Below are positions 6,739 to 13,599 of a stretch of 23,955 nucleotides of DNA, piece by piece. Position 1 is the first letter of the stretch. Every line of letters starts with the position of its first letter. The translations under genes were made by a program, and so were the position numbers. This stretch comes from Anaerolineales bacterium UBA6663 (GTDB taxonomy: Bacteria; Chloroflexota; Anaerolineae; Anaerolineales; UBA6663): NCBI GenBank assembly GCA_002455335.1, contig DKKP01000393.1, forward strand, positions 41,614 through 65,568. Reading direction: 5' to 3'. Below the pieces are notes generated by a model. It saw only the letters and a list, made by a program, of their open reading frames with translations. It made no database searches and was not told the origin of the DNA.

Positions 6739-7262
6739 ATGTCGAGTCTGATATTGCGTGCGACGACGCCTGACGATTTGGCCTATGTGGTGAACGCCGA
6801 GCGCTCTCCAGAGAATCGTGACTTTGTGTCCGTCTGGTCCAACGCTCAACACCAACATGCCCTGAGGGACCCCGACATCCGTCACCTGACGCTCGAACCA
6901 TCCACGGGTGGCGATCGACTCGGCTACGTCATCCTGGCCGGGCTGGCCGCTCAGACGGGGGTCATCGAGTTCCGGCGCCTGGTGGTGACCGCAAAAGGCC
7001 AGGGTTATGGACATGGGTCCGTTCGCCGAGTTCAGGATCTGGCCTTTGAGTCGCTCGGGGCTCACCGGCCTGGCTGGATGTGAAGGTGGCCAATGCGCGC
7101 GCCCGCCACGTCTATCGCAAAGCGGGGTTTGTCGAGGAAGGCATTCTGCGTGACGCGTTCTGGTCGGGAGAGCGATACGAATCCTTGATGGTGATGTCGA
7201 TCCTGGAGGATGAGTACCGATCCCGCCAGAGGCAGGAGGCTCATGACCATGCCGCTCTCTGA
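6739..7262 (+). pseudogene. GNAT acetyltransferase broken by one-base frameshift
   Basis: The reading frame from ATG 6739 gives a RimJ/RimL-like GNAT N-terminal half through VIEFRRLVVTAKGQGYGHGSVRRVQDLAF, then hits TGA at 7081-7083. The family's next block, normally HRLWLDV followed by N-x-RAR-x-x-Y-x-x-x-GF, continues in another frame as WLDVKVANARARHVYRKAG and then FVEEGILRDAFWSGERYES, ending at 7260-7262. One base seems missing near 7068-7071 (CGG-C-TGG where CGG CTN TGG is expected). The two halves together make about 174 residues, a normal GNAT length. The acetyl-CoA loop is G-Q-G-Y-G-H, slightly off the usual R/Q-x-x-G-x-G/A. The tail overlaps the SufS start. It may be a true pseudogene or a sequencing error; the substrate is unknown. 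Confidence 0.8.
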
Positions 7263-8469
7263 GCGCGCCAGCGATTTCCCGATCCTGGCGCGCGAGGCGC
7301 ATCCGGGCGTGCCGTTGACGTTCCTGGACTCGGGGGCGTCATCGCAGAAGCCCGAGAGCGTGATCCAGGCGATGGACGAGTACTACCGCCTCCATCATGC
7401 CAACGTCCATCGCGGCATCCACGTCCTGGCTGAAGAGGCCACGGCTCTCTACGAAGGCTCGCGCGATAAGGTCCAGCGCTTCATCAATGCGAAGACTCGC
7501 AAAGAGATTATCTTCACGCGCAACGCCACCGAGGCCATCAACCTCGTGGCCTATAGCTGGGCGCGCGCCAACCTCAAGGCCGGCGACCGGATCGTGCTGA
7601 CCGAGATGGAGCACCACGCCAACCTGGTGCCCTGGCAGATCCTGGCCGGTCAGATCGACCTCTCGATCGACTACGTGCCCGTCACCGACGACGGCCTGCT
7701 CGACCAGGAAGCCTTCAACAGGCTGCTCGCGCGCGAGCCGAAGCTCGTCGCGTTCACGCACATGAGCAACGTCCTCGGCACGATCAACCCGGTCGAGTCG
7801 TTGGCGCAGCGCGCGCACGCGGCCGGCGCGAAGGTGCTGGTCGACGGCGCGCAGTCGGTGCCGCATCTGCCCGTCGATGTACAGGCGCTCGGCGCCGACT
7901 TCCTGGCCTTCTCGGCGCACAAGATGTGCGGCCCGACCGGCATCGGCGTGCTCTGGGCTCGGCAGGACCTGCTCGAGGCGATGCCGGTCTTTATGGGCGG
8001 AGGCGACATGATCCGCAAGGTGACGCTGGCCGGCTTCAAGCCCAACGACCTGCCGCACAAGTTCGAGGCCGGCACGCCCGCGATCGCCGAGGGCGTCGGG
8101 CTGGGCGCGGCCGTCGACTATCTGAGCGCGCTCGGCATGCAGGCGGTCGCCGCGCATGAGCGCGAGTTGATCGCCTACGCCCTCGAGCGCCTCGAGGAAG
8201 TGCCGGGCCTACGCGTGTACGGCCCGTCGGCCGAGCAGAAGGGCGGCGTGGCGGCGTTCACGCTCGAGGGCGTACACCCGCACGATATCGCCCAGGTGCT
8301 CGATCGCGACGGCATCGCGGTGCGCGCCGGGCATCACTGCGCGCAGCCGCTGCACGAGCGCTTCGACCTGGCCGCCACCGCTCGCGCCTCCTTCTATCTG
8401 TACAACACCCGCGAGGACGTCGATCGACTGATCACGGGCCTGTATCGCGTCAAGCAGGTCTTCGCCTGA
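7243..8469 (+). CDS. sufS: Cysteine desulfurase, SufS-type (free, non-encapsulated)
   Basis: This 408-residue protein has the normal SufS length and no N-terminal extension. Motifs are FLDSGASSQKP, ANVHRGIHVLAEEAT, FTRNATEAINLVA, EMEHHANLVPW, VDGAQSVPHLPVD, SAHKMCGPTG (PLP Lys227) and RAGHHCAQPLHERF (persulfide Cys366). It supplies persulfide sulfur for Fe-S cluster building. It differs clearly from the upstream encapsulated desulfurase, so the two are paralogues with separate roles rather than a recent duplication. AGGAGG at 7234-7239 precedes two in-frame ATGs (7243 and 7249). The spacing slightly favours 7249, a two-residue difference. The start lies inside the 3' end of the GNAT gene, so it belongs to the same transcript as the encapsulin genes. 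No sufBCD or sufU is present in the window. Confidence 0.94.
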   Translation: MTMPLSERASDFPILAREAHPGVPLTFLDSGASSQKPESVIQAMDEYYRLHHANVHRGIHVLAEEATALYEGSRDKVQRFINAKTRKEIIFTRNATEAINLVAYSWARANLKAGDRIVLTEMEHHANLVPWQILAGQIDLSIDYVPVTDDGLLDQEAFNRLLAREPKLVAFTHMSNVLGTINPVESLAQRAHAAGAKVLVDGAQSVPHLPVDVQALGADFLAFSAHKMCGPTGIGVLWARQDLLEAMPVFMGGGDMIRKVTLAGFKPNDLPHKFEAGTPAIAEGVGLGAAVDYLSALGMQAVAAHERELIAYALERLEEVPGLRVYGPSAEQKGGVAAFTLEGVHPHDIAQVLDRDGIAVRAGHHCAQPLHERFDLAATARASFYLYNTREDVDRLITGLYRVKQVFA

Positions 8470-8901
8470 GGGCATACCGTGCGGAGCCCGTCTACCGTGA
8501 TGCCGATAGGGCATGGGGCAAACGACCCTCTTCGCGCCGGTGGCCGGGGCGAGCATGATGCTTGTGGATTGTGTGCGTTCCCATACGGCGCCCATATAGG
8601 CTTGTGATTCACGCTCGCGACCGATGAGTCGATTGGGATTGGAATCACGATCTGTCGTCTGGTGGCAGCGTCCTCCCGCGTGCCCACTCACAGCGTCGTG
8701 ACAGCCGGCTGGCGAACGCACGGGTATGATTGGGTCGATGAATTTGGCGTTTCGGCTGGCGAGGGGGAACTGTGCCACCACGGGCCTGCAGAGTGGGGCG
8801 GGTGCTTCAGGGTCTTCCGATTGCCCGCCGATCGATCTTACAAGAGCCGATCCCACCGCCGGCGACCCGGCGGCAACCCGTAGAGTCTGACAGGTGACAC
8901 G
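8470..8901. other. Non-coding gap between sufS and DUF59 gene
   Basis: These 432 bases show no frame with family-like protein sequence. A 7-bp inverted repeat, GTGATTC (8604-8610) and GAATCAC (8642-8648), brackets 31 bases. The stretch was compared by eye with cobalamin and other common riboswitch cores and none fits. It may carry the promoter for the DUF59-sigZ-permease group, but no clear -35/-10 pair was found. A transcript boundary here would separate the SAM-controlled genes from the next set. Confidence 0.4.
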
Positions 8902-9174
8902 ATGGCGACCGAAGCCGACGTCCGCGCTGAGCTTGATCGCGTGATGCATCCGTCATTCGACGTGTCGCTCGTGACGCTGCGGATGGTAGAGGCCATTCGA
9001 GTCAGCGAAACCCGAATCGAAGTGGACCTTGTGCTCAACTGCCCCGGCTGCCCGGCCAGCGAAACGGCGTTGGCCAGGGCGCGTGAACGCTTGCGCCGGC
9101 GCTTCGGCGAGATCGAGGTGAGCTTTCAGTTGTTGCCCAAGATCTGGTCACCGCCGTGGAACTCCTGGCTTTGA
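8902..9174 (+). CDS. DUF59/MIP18-family Fe-S assembly protein (SufT/PaaD-like)
   Basis: This is a 90-residue DUF59 (MIP18) domain protein. It begins with the usual two-helix segment (ADVRAELDRVMHPSFDVSLVT, with an HP turn) and has the conserved NCPGCP motif carrying Cys47 and Cys50. It ends in SPPWNSW, matching the family's C-terminal P-P-W block. Relatives such as SufT and PaaD help mature Fe-S proteins. Its position after sufS, though across a 432-base gap, fits the same role. The helix in the middle (ETALARARERLRRRF) matches the family's third helix. A weak AGGTG ribosome site precedes the ATG. The specific client protein cannot be told. Confidence 0.85.
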   Translation: MATEADVRAELDRVMHPSFDVSLVTLRMVEAIRVSETRIEVDLVLNCPGCPASETALARARERLRRRFGEIEVSFQLLPKIWSPPWNSWL

Positions 9175-9229
9175 ACGTGGGTCGCCCTGCGGTGACCGGG
9201 GATACCGTCGACAAGGATGTGTTGCACAG

Positions 9230-9781
9230 ATGGATTTTGAGCGGATCTGGGACCGCTACGCGAGTCGCTTGCAGGCCTTCATTCGCTCACGCGTGTCCAA
9301 CGATGCCGAAGCGGACGACGTCCTGCAGCAGGTCTTCCTGCGGGTTCACCGCAACCTGTGCTGCCTGCCGGCGCCCGAGAAGATGGAAGCCTGGATCTAC
9401 CAGATCACGCGGAACCTGATCATCGACACCTATCGGAGTCGCCGGCCCATAGTCGCTCTGTCGACCGAGATCGCCGACGAGGATGACCCTTTCGCTCGCG
9501 ACGCCGCCAGCGAGCTGGCCGGCTCTCTGCGCGAGACCATCGATAGCCTGCCCGCGATCTATCGCGACGCCCTGCTCTTGACCGAATACGAAGGCTTGAG
9601 CCAGGTTGAGTTGGCCGAACGTCTGAACCTCTCCGTATCGGCGGCCAAATCGCGCGTCCAACGGGCACGCCGCCAGCTTCGGGACCTGATCCTGACCTGC
9701 TGTCACGTGGAACTCGACCGCCGCGGTCACGTGATCGACTTCTACCAGCGCTGTTGTTGTTGTAACCCCACGCCGGCGTGA
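9230..9781 (+). CDS. sigZ: SigZ-type ECF RNA polymerase sigma factor with cysteine-rich tail
   Basis: The protein has 183 residues. Region 2 is at about 1-75 (FERIWDRYASRLQAFIRSRV, DADDVLQQVFLRVH-like, WIYQITRNLIIDTYR) and region 4 at about 95-155 (LPAIYRDALLLTEYEGLSQ, LAERLNLSVSAAKSRVQRAR). The tail after residue 156 is typical of SigZ: CCHVELDRRGHVIDFYQR, then four consecutive cysteines (Cys175-178), with Cys157-Cys158-His159 before it. Such tails suggest binding of soft metals or thiol redox control instead of a separate anti-sigma factor, though this is inference. No anti-sigma gene lies alongside. The permease gene starts 72 bases downstream and is the likely target. The two genes plausibly form one metalloid- or thiol-responsive unit. 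Confidence 0.92.
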   Translation: MDFERIWDRYASRLQAFIRSRVSNDAEADDVLQQVFLRVHRNLCCLPAPEKMEAWIYQITRNLIIDTYRSRRPIVALSTEIADEDDPFARDAASELAGSLRETIDSLPAIYRDALLLTEYEGLSQVELAERLNLSVSAAKSRVQRARRQLRDLILTCCHVELDRRGHVIDFYQRCCCCNPTPA

Positions 9782-9853
9782 CGCTGGATCGTCTGCGTCC
9801 TTTTTGGACCTGCTCCGTCTCTAGAGGCGACATCACATTCACGGAGCATACCC

Positions 9854-10921
9854 ATGGGGATCCTTTCTACGGCCTTATCTGAGGCCTTCAGTCAAGTGTT
9901 GCTGTCCCTCGTCCATAACTGGCCGTATTTGTTGGCCAGCATCCTGATCGCGGCTGCTCTGCGCGTCTTCGTCGATCAGAAGAGCGTTCCGGAATACTTA
10001 CGACGCAACCGGCAGTTCAGCGTGGTCACGGCCACGGCAGCTGCGGTGGCCACTCCCTTGTGCTCATGTGGCACGACCGCAGTGGTGTTGGGCATGATGG
10101 CCGGCATGTTACCCTGGGCGCCGATCATCGCGTTCATGGTGGCATCACCGCTGACCTCGCCCGGCGAGCTCTTCTACAGCGCCGGTCTCTTCGGCTGGCC
10201 CTTTGCGCTCACGTACTTTGGCGCCTCGATTGTGCTGGGGTTGGCGGGCGGGTTAGCCGGCTCGATCCTCGAAAGCCGCGGCTGGTTGCGCGGGCAGGCG
10301 CGGTTTCAAGAGGCTCCTGCGGCCGCGGCCGTGTGCGCCTGCGAAGAACCGCAGCTCATCCCGTTGGCCGCCCTGACGGTTCCGCAAGGCGCGGCGATCC
10401 CTGCGACGCGCCTGGCTCTGTCTGCCATCGAGGCCGCACCGAACTGTGGCTGTGAAGGCCCTGCGCCGTCGGCGCCTGCGGCCAAGACGGCGCCGACGCG
10501 CCCCACCTGGCGGAGCTATGCGCGTGAGGTGCAGACGACAGGCGGGCAACTCCTCAAGCTGTTCCTGGGGTTTGCGTTCCTCGGTTATTTCCTGAACGCG
10601 CTGATTCCGACGGAGTGGATCGCGGGGTTGTTTGGCGAGAACTCCTTCGGCGTCCCACTGGCGGCAACGCTTGGCCTGCCCTTCTACCTGAGTTCGGAGG
10701 CTTCACTGCCGCTGGTGCGGGCTTTGATCGACACCGGGATGAGCCCCGGCGCGGCCATGGCGTTCCTGATCGCGGGGGCGGGCACGTCCATGGGTGCAGT
10801 GGCTGGTGCTCTGACGATCGCGCGTTGGCGGGTCATCGCCGTCGTCGTGGGGACGCTGTGGCTGGGCTCGATCGCGTTTGGCTACTTCTTCAACATGCTG
10901 ATCTACTTCGGCCTGGTCTAA
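9854..10921 (+). CDS. UPF0718/ArsP-family permease with cysteine-rich cytoplasmic loop
   Basis: This 355-residue membrane protein has two four-helix halves. The first half contains the family signature ATPLCSCGTTAVV (Cys70, Cys72) and SPLTSPGELFYSAGLFGW. The second has the repeat-like LPFYLSSEASLPLVRALI and GMSPGAAMAFLIAGAGTSMG. Relatives include ArsP, which exports trivalent organoarsenicals, and other permeases of unknown cargo. The central loop (about 150-225) is unusually Ala/Pro-rich and carries two CxC motifs, Cys161/Cys163 and Cys198/Cys200, suitable for capturing a soft metal or metalloid. The start is ATG 9854 with GGAG nearby. It sits directly after sigZ and before a MarR-methyltransferase pair. 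Substrate could be an arsenical, mercury, or a sulfur compound; sequence does not decide. Confidence 0.88.
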   Translation: MGILSTALSEAFSQVLLSLVHNWPYLLASILIAAALRVFVDQKSVPEYLRRNRQFSVVTATAAAVATPLCSCGTTAVVLGMMAGMLPWAPIIAFMVASPLTSPGELFYSAGLFGWPFALTYFGASIVLGLAGGLAGSILESRGWLRGQARFQEAPAAAAVCACEEPQLIPLAALTVPQGAAIPATRLALSAIEAAPNCGCEGPAPSAPAAKTAPTRPTWRSYAREVQTTGGQLLKLFLGFAFLGYFLNALIPTEWIAGLFGENSFGVPLAATLGLPFYLSSEASLPLVRALIDTGMSPGAAMAFLIAGAGTSMGAVAGALTIARWRVIAVVVGTLWLGSIAFGYFFNMLIYFGLV

Positions 10922-10931
10922 GTGCGCCGAA

Positions 10932-10964
10932 CCTGGGCGTCGGATCCGTCGACCGACGCCCAGG
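10932..10964 (+). terminator. Perfect 12-bp hairpin after the permease gene
   Basis: CCTGGGCGTCGG (10932-10943) and CCGACGCCCAGG (10953-10964) form a 12-bp stem with a 9-base loop, starting 11 bases after the permease stop. No T-run follows on the plus strand, so it may act as a weak or Rho-linked terminator or as an mRNA 3'-end stabiliser. Confidence 0.6.
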
Positions 10965-11018
10965 CCGGTGCCGCCATGCGCGACCCAACTCTTTAGGGAA
11001 CGTCTCCTGCCTTCGCAA

Positions 11019-11051
11019 TTGACAAACCCTCAAACTAATTGTATGATACAA
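11019..11051 (+). promoter_or_regulatory. Sigma-70 promoter of marR with overlapping 13-base palindrome
   Basis: TTGACA (11019-11024), a 17-base spacer and TATGAT (11042-11047) form a near-consensus promoter. TTGTAT-G-ATACAA (11039-11051) is a perfect palindrome centred on the -10 box, where a bound repressor would block transcription. An 11-of-13 match recurs at 11605-11617 before the methyltransferase, so this is very likely the operator of the MarR protein encoded next. Confidence 0.85.
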
Positions 11052-11076
11052 ATATACGCAAGAGCAAGCATTCTTG

Positions 11077-11556
11077 ATGCCCCCATCCTCCAAACTCCTC
11101 CTGCACGCCGATCGTATTCAGCGCGCCACTTATGAACTGGTTCGTGCTTACGCCCTCTGTGACCGCGTGTGCGGCGAACAGATCGGGATCACGGCCGCGC
11201 AGGGCTATACGCTCCTGGCGTTGTCATCGCCCGAGAGCGTTTCGATGAACGATCTGAGCCAGACGATGCAACTGGCGATCAGCACCATGACCCGCATGGT
11301 CGATCAGTTGGTGCTCAAGAAGTTGGTGGAACGGGTGCCTGATCCTGACGACAGACGGGTCGTGCGTGTCCGGTTGACCCGAAAAGGACACGAGGTGCAG
11401 GCGAAGCTGCGCGAGGCACTCCGCGAGATCTTTGCCGAAGTGGTCCGGAGTCTGCCGGACGGCCAACAAGAAACCATCGTTCAGGGCCTTGAAGTGTTGA
11501 ACAACGCTTTTACCGACGCGATCAAGGCGTGTTGCGCGATCGGTGAGGAGGCTTAG
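11077..11556 (+). CDS. MarR-family transcriptional regulator
   Basis: This 159-residue winged-helix regulator has the HTH region SMNDLSQTMQLAISTMTRMVDQLV and the wing VERVPDPDDRRVVRVRLTRKG (the MarR DxRxxxxxLT block), flanked by dimerisation helices. Cysteines sit at the ends of the dimer helices (LCDRVCGE near residue 28 and KACCAIG near the C terminus), so an oxidant, thiol or metalloid inducer is possible. A TTG directly before the ATG at 11077 would add one residue. Palindromes over its own promoter and before the next gene point to autorepression and control of the methyltransferase. The ligand is unknown. Confidence 0.92.
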   Translation: MPPSSKLLLHADRIQRATYELVRAYALCDRVCGEQIGITAAQGYTLLALSSPESVSMNDLSQTMQLAISTMTRMVDQLVLKKLVERVPDPDDRRVVRVRLTRKGHEVQAKLREALREIFAEVVRSLPDGQQETIVQGLEVLNNAFTDAIKACCAIGEEA

Positions 11557-11561
11557 GCGGG

Positions 11562-11594
11562 GAAGGGCCGGAACGCCTTTCGCGCTTTTCTTTT
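11562..11594 (+). terminator. Intrinsic terminator after marR
   Basis: GAAGGGC (11562-11568) pairs with GCCTTTC (11575-11581) with one G-T wobble and a 6-base loop, followed by GCGC and TTTTCTTTT. It separates marR from the methyltransferase, which has its own control region directly downstream. Confidence 0.65.
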
Positions 11595-11604
11595 ACCTAT
11601 TTAC

Positions 11605-11617
11605 TTGTAGGACACAA
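11605..11617 (+). promoter_or_regulatory. Second MarR operator, before the methyltransferase
   Basis: TTGTAGGACACAA matches the marR palindrome TTGTATGATACAA at 11 of 13 positions and keeps the TTGT/ACAA ends. A weak promoter may overlap it: TTTACC (11592-11597), 17 bases, CAAAAT (11615-11620). The regulator thus probably controls both genes, although each has a separate transcript. Confidence 0.65.
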
Positions 11618-11670
11618 AATTTGCAATAACCAACATCATTGATCTTGTGCACTCTACTCGAGAGGTTTCG

Positions 11671-12345
11671 ATGCCAACCATTCAACCCATCACACTGCCG
11701 GCACGACTCGACAAAGAAGCCGTCAATGCCGTCTATCGGGGAATTGCGCCGCTCTATGACATCTGGGGGGCTCTTACTGAAACCAAAGCGCGCTCTCGTT
11801 GCCTGGAGGTGGCGGACATTCGCGATGGCGAGTCCGTCCTCGAGGTCGCGGTAGGCACCGGCCTGACGTTCGCCGAGATCCTCAAGCGCAACCCGTCGGG
11901 TTTCACAGAGGGCGTGGATCTGACGTCCGCCATGCTGGAGCGAGCCCGGAAACGGGCAGCCGCCATCGGCGGCAACAACTATGTCCTGAACGTGGGCGAT
12001 GCCTATCACCTGGATGTCGCCGACGCGACGTTTGACGTGGTCGTCAAAAACTTCATGTTCGACCTTCTACCTGAGCCGGATTTTGCCATCGTGTTGGCCG
12101 AGTTCAAACGCGTGTTGCGCCCAGGTGGCCGGCTGGTGCTCGCGAACATGGCTCATGCCAGGCACTGGCACCACCGCCTGTGGGAGACGGTCTACAACAT
12201 CAACCCCGCATGGATGGGGGGCTGTCGCGGGGTGGCGCTCGAGGGCCCTATGCGGGCCCAAGGGTTTGTCAATCTTCAGCGGGAGTTCGTGAGCCAGATG
12301 ACGTTTCCGGCCGAGATCGTTTCGGGGATTAAGCCCGAGCGATAA
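11671..12345 (+). CDS. Class I SAM-dependent methyltransferase (UbiE/Methyltransf_11-like)
   Basis: The protein has 224 residues. The N-terminal YRGIAPLYDIWGAL block and the SAM-binding motif SVLEVAVGTGLTFAEIL (from about residue 55) are followed by GVDLTSAMLERARKRA (acidic residue for the ribose), GDAYHLDVADATFDVVV and EFKRVLRPGGRLVLANM. This is the layout of small-molecule methyltransferases near UbiE. The active-site cysteine triad of arsenite methyltransferase is absent, so ArsM is unlikely. The gene is preceded by a MarR operator, suggesting a drug-, quinone- or xenobiotic-type substrate that also induces the regulator. ATG 11671 is preferred over an upstream in-frame GTG-type start at 11647 because GAGAGG lies close before it. 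Confidence 0.88.
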   Translation: MPTIQPITLPARLDKEAVNAVYRGIAPLYDIWGALTETKARSRCLEVADIRDGESVLEVAVGTGLTFAEILKRNPSGFTEGVDLTSAMLERARKRAAAIGGNNYVLNVGDAYHLDVADATFDVVVKNFMFDLLPEPDFAIVLAEFKRVLRPGGRLVLANMAHARHWHHRLWETVYNINPAWMGGCRGVALEGPMRAQGFVNLQREFVSQMTFPAEIVSGIKPER

Positions 12346-12398
12346 TGCCGAGCCGCAGCGATCCCTTCGCGCGCCGCAACACCCGTGATACCGTCGTT

Positions 12399-12537
12399 GG
12401 CGTTCGGAACCGGACACAATGTCGTGCGGCAGGTTCAGGATCTTGCCTGTGGGCCTCGCGCGTTCATCGGCTATGGCCCGATGTGAATGGAACCTACGCG
12501 CGGGCGGGACGCCTCTTGCTCTGCAGGCCAACAGGAG
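12399..12537 (+). pseudogene. Decayed GNAT acetyltransferase fragment
   Basis: One frame gives FGTGHNVVRQVQDLA and, after a one-base shift, a second gives HRLWPDVNGTYARAGRL. Together they align with GYGHGSVRRVQDLA and the WLDVKVANARAR block of the broken GNAT gene at 6739-7262; the nucleotide stretch GTTCAGGATCT is identical in both. No intact start or continuous frame remains. The fragment ends against the convergent oxidoreductase gene at 12538. It is a paralogous remnant. Similarity was judged by eye. Confidence 0.6.
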
Positions 12538-13566
12538 TCACGGGTGATGAGGTCCATCCTCGTGAGAGGGTATCGACCCCGAGCCGGGCTCGGCGACGAG
12601 CAGGATCTTGCCGGCTGACGGATCGGAGCGGTAGCGATCGATCCCGGTCAGGACGTCGGCCAGCAGCACGCGCATGTGGATCCGCGTCTGGAGTTCACGG
12701 GATGCCGATCGCTGTACCTGGAGCATCTTGAGCAGGACTTGAGGCGCCGATTGAGTCCGCAGCCAATCCGGCAGGAAGAACCGGACAACCCGGCGCTCGT
12801 CGACGTTGTCGAGCGGACCCGGGCCTGACAGGGAGCCGTAGCGAACCAGCGTGCTCCCAGCCGGCGCGGCGTTCAGGAGCGTCTCCGAGAGCGTTCCGCC
12901 AACAGGATCCAGGAGCAGTGTGGCGTTCAGGCGCCTGGCGAGAACGCTGAAACGATCGAGGAATTCCGGCTCGGTCGTGTTCAACACGTCGACGGCTCCC
13001 AGCGCGTGGAGAGCAGTTACCTGCTCGGCGCGCCGCACAAGATGGATGACCGGGACGCGGCGGCGCAGGCCCAGGCGCAGGATCATGCGGCCGAGCGCGC
13101 TTCCGGCGGCCTGGTTCATCAGGGCGGCATGCCGACCGTGCCGCGCCATATCGAAGAAAGCCAGGGCCGTCATCGGGTTGACGATGAGCATGGCGCCCTG
13201 CTCGAGCGAGACCGACGGGAGCAGCGGCATACTGGTCGACGCGGACGCGACGACATACTCGGCCCAGGTTCCGCCTGCCGATGCCGAGCAGGCCACGCGC
13301 TGGCCTAACCACAGGCGCGGAAGCAGGCCGCCGCCGGCCGCCACGACGGTCCCGCTTCCCTCGAACCCCGGCACCATCGGGAACGGCCGATCGTAACCGT
13401 ACGAGCCCTGCACAAAGCCGAGATCAGAAGGATTGATCGGGGCGGCCGCCATCCGTATCAACACCTGGCCGGGTCCGGGGTGGGGAACCGGTATTTCGCC
13501 GACCGAAAGCGCGCTGCCGGGTGCGGCGAGCAGTGCGGCCAACATCGTCTCAGGTAAGGGTTTCAT
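12538..13566 (-). CDS. MDR-family zinc-independent NAD(P)H oxidoreductase
   Basis: This 342-residue medium-chain dehydrogenase/reductase has a GroES-like N-terminal domain (GPGQVLIRMAAAPINPSDLGFVQG, FPMVPGFEGSGTVVAAG, LGQRVACSA). A Rossmann domain follows (NQAAGSALGRMILRLGLRR, LLDPVGGTLSETLL). The structural-zinc cysteine cluster is absent, placing it with quinone or enoyl reductases (zinc-independent MDRs), which use NADPH. The nucleotide loop reads A-A-G-S-A-L-G instead of the usual A-A-x-G-x-V-G. A strong GGAGGAA ribosome site sits eight bases before the start. The gene follows the methyltransferase by 33 bases and is last in the arsR operon. It may reduce a quinone or electrophile that the operon detoxifies. 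Confidence 0.9.
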   Translation of the reverse strand: MKPLPETMLAALLAAPGSALSVGEIPVPHPGPGQVLIRMAAAPINPSDLGFVQGSYGYDRPFPMVPGFEGSGTVVAAGGGLLPRLWLGQRVACSASAGGTWAEYVVASASTSMPLLPSVSLEQGAMLIVNPMTALAFFDMARHGRHAALMNQAAGSALGRMILRLGLRRRVPVIHLVRRAEQVTALHALGAVDVLNTTEPEFLDRFSVLARRLNATLLLDPVGGTLSETLLNAAPAGSTLVRYGSLSGPGPLDNVDERRVVRFFLPDWLRTQSAPQVLLKMLQVQRSASRELQTRIHMRVLLADVLTGIDRYRSDPSAGKILLVAEPGSGSIPSHEDGPHHP

Positions 13567-13599
13567 GGTGGCGATTCCTCCGTGCCCAATGTCCGATCG

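Noticed and set aside
8470..8901. Cobalamin riboswitch (GTGCCACCACGG resembles a B12-box piece)
   Set aside because: The rest of the conserved core is absent.
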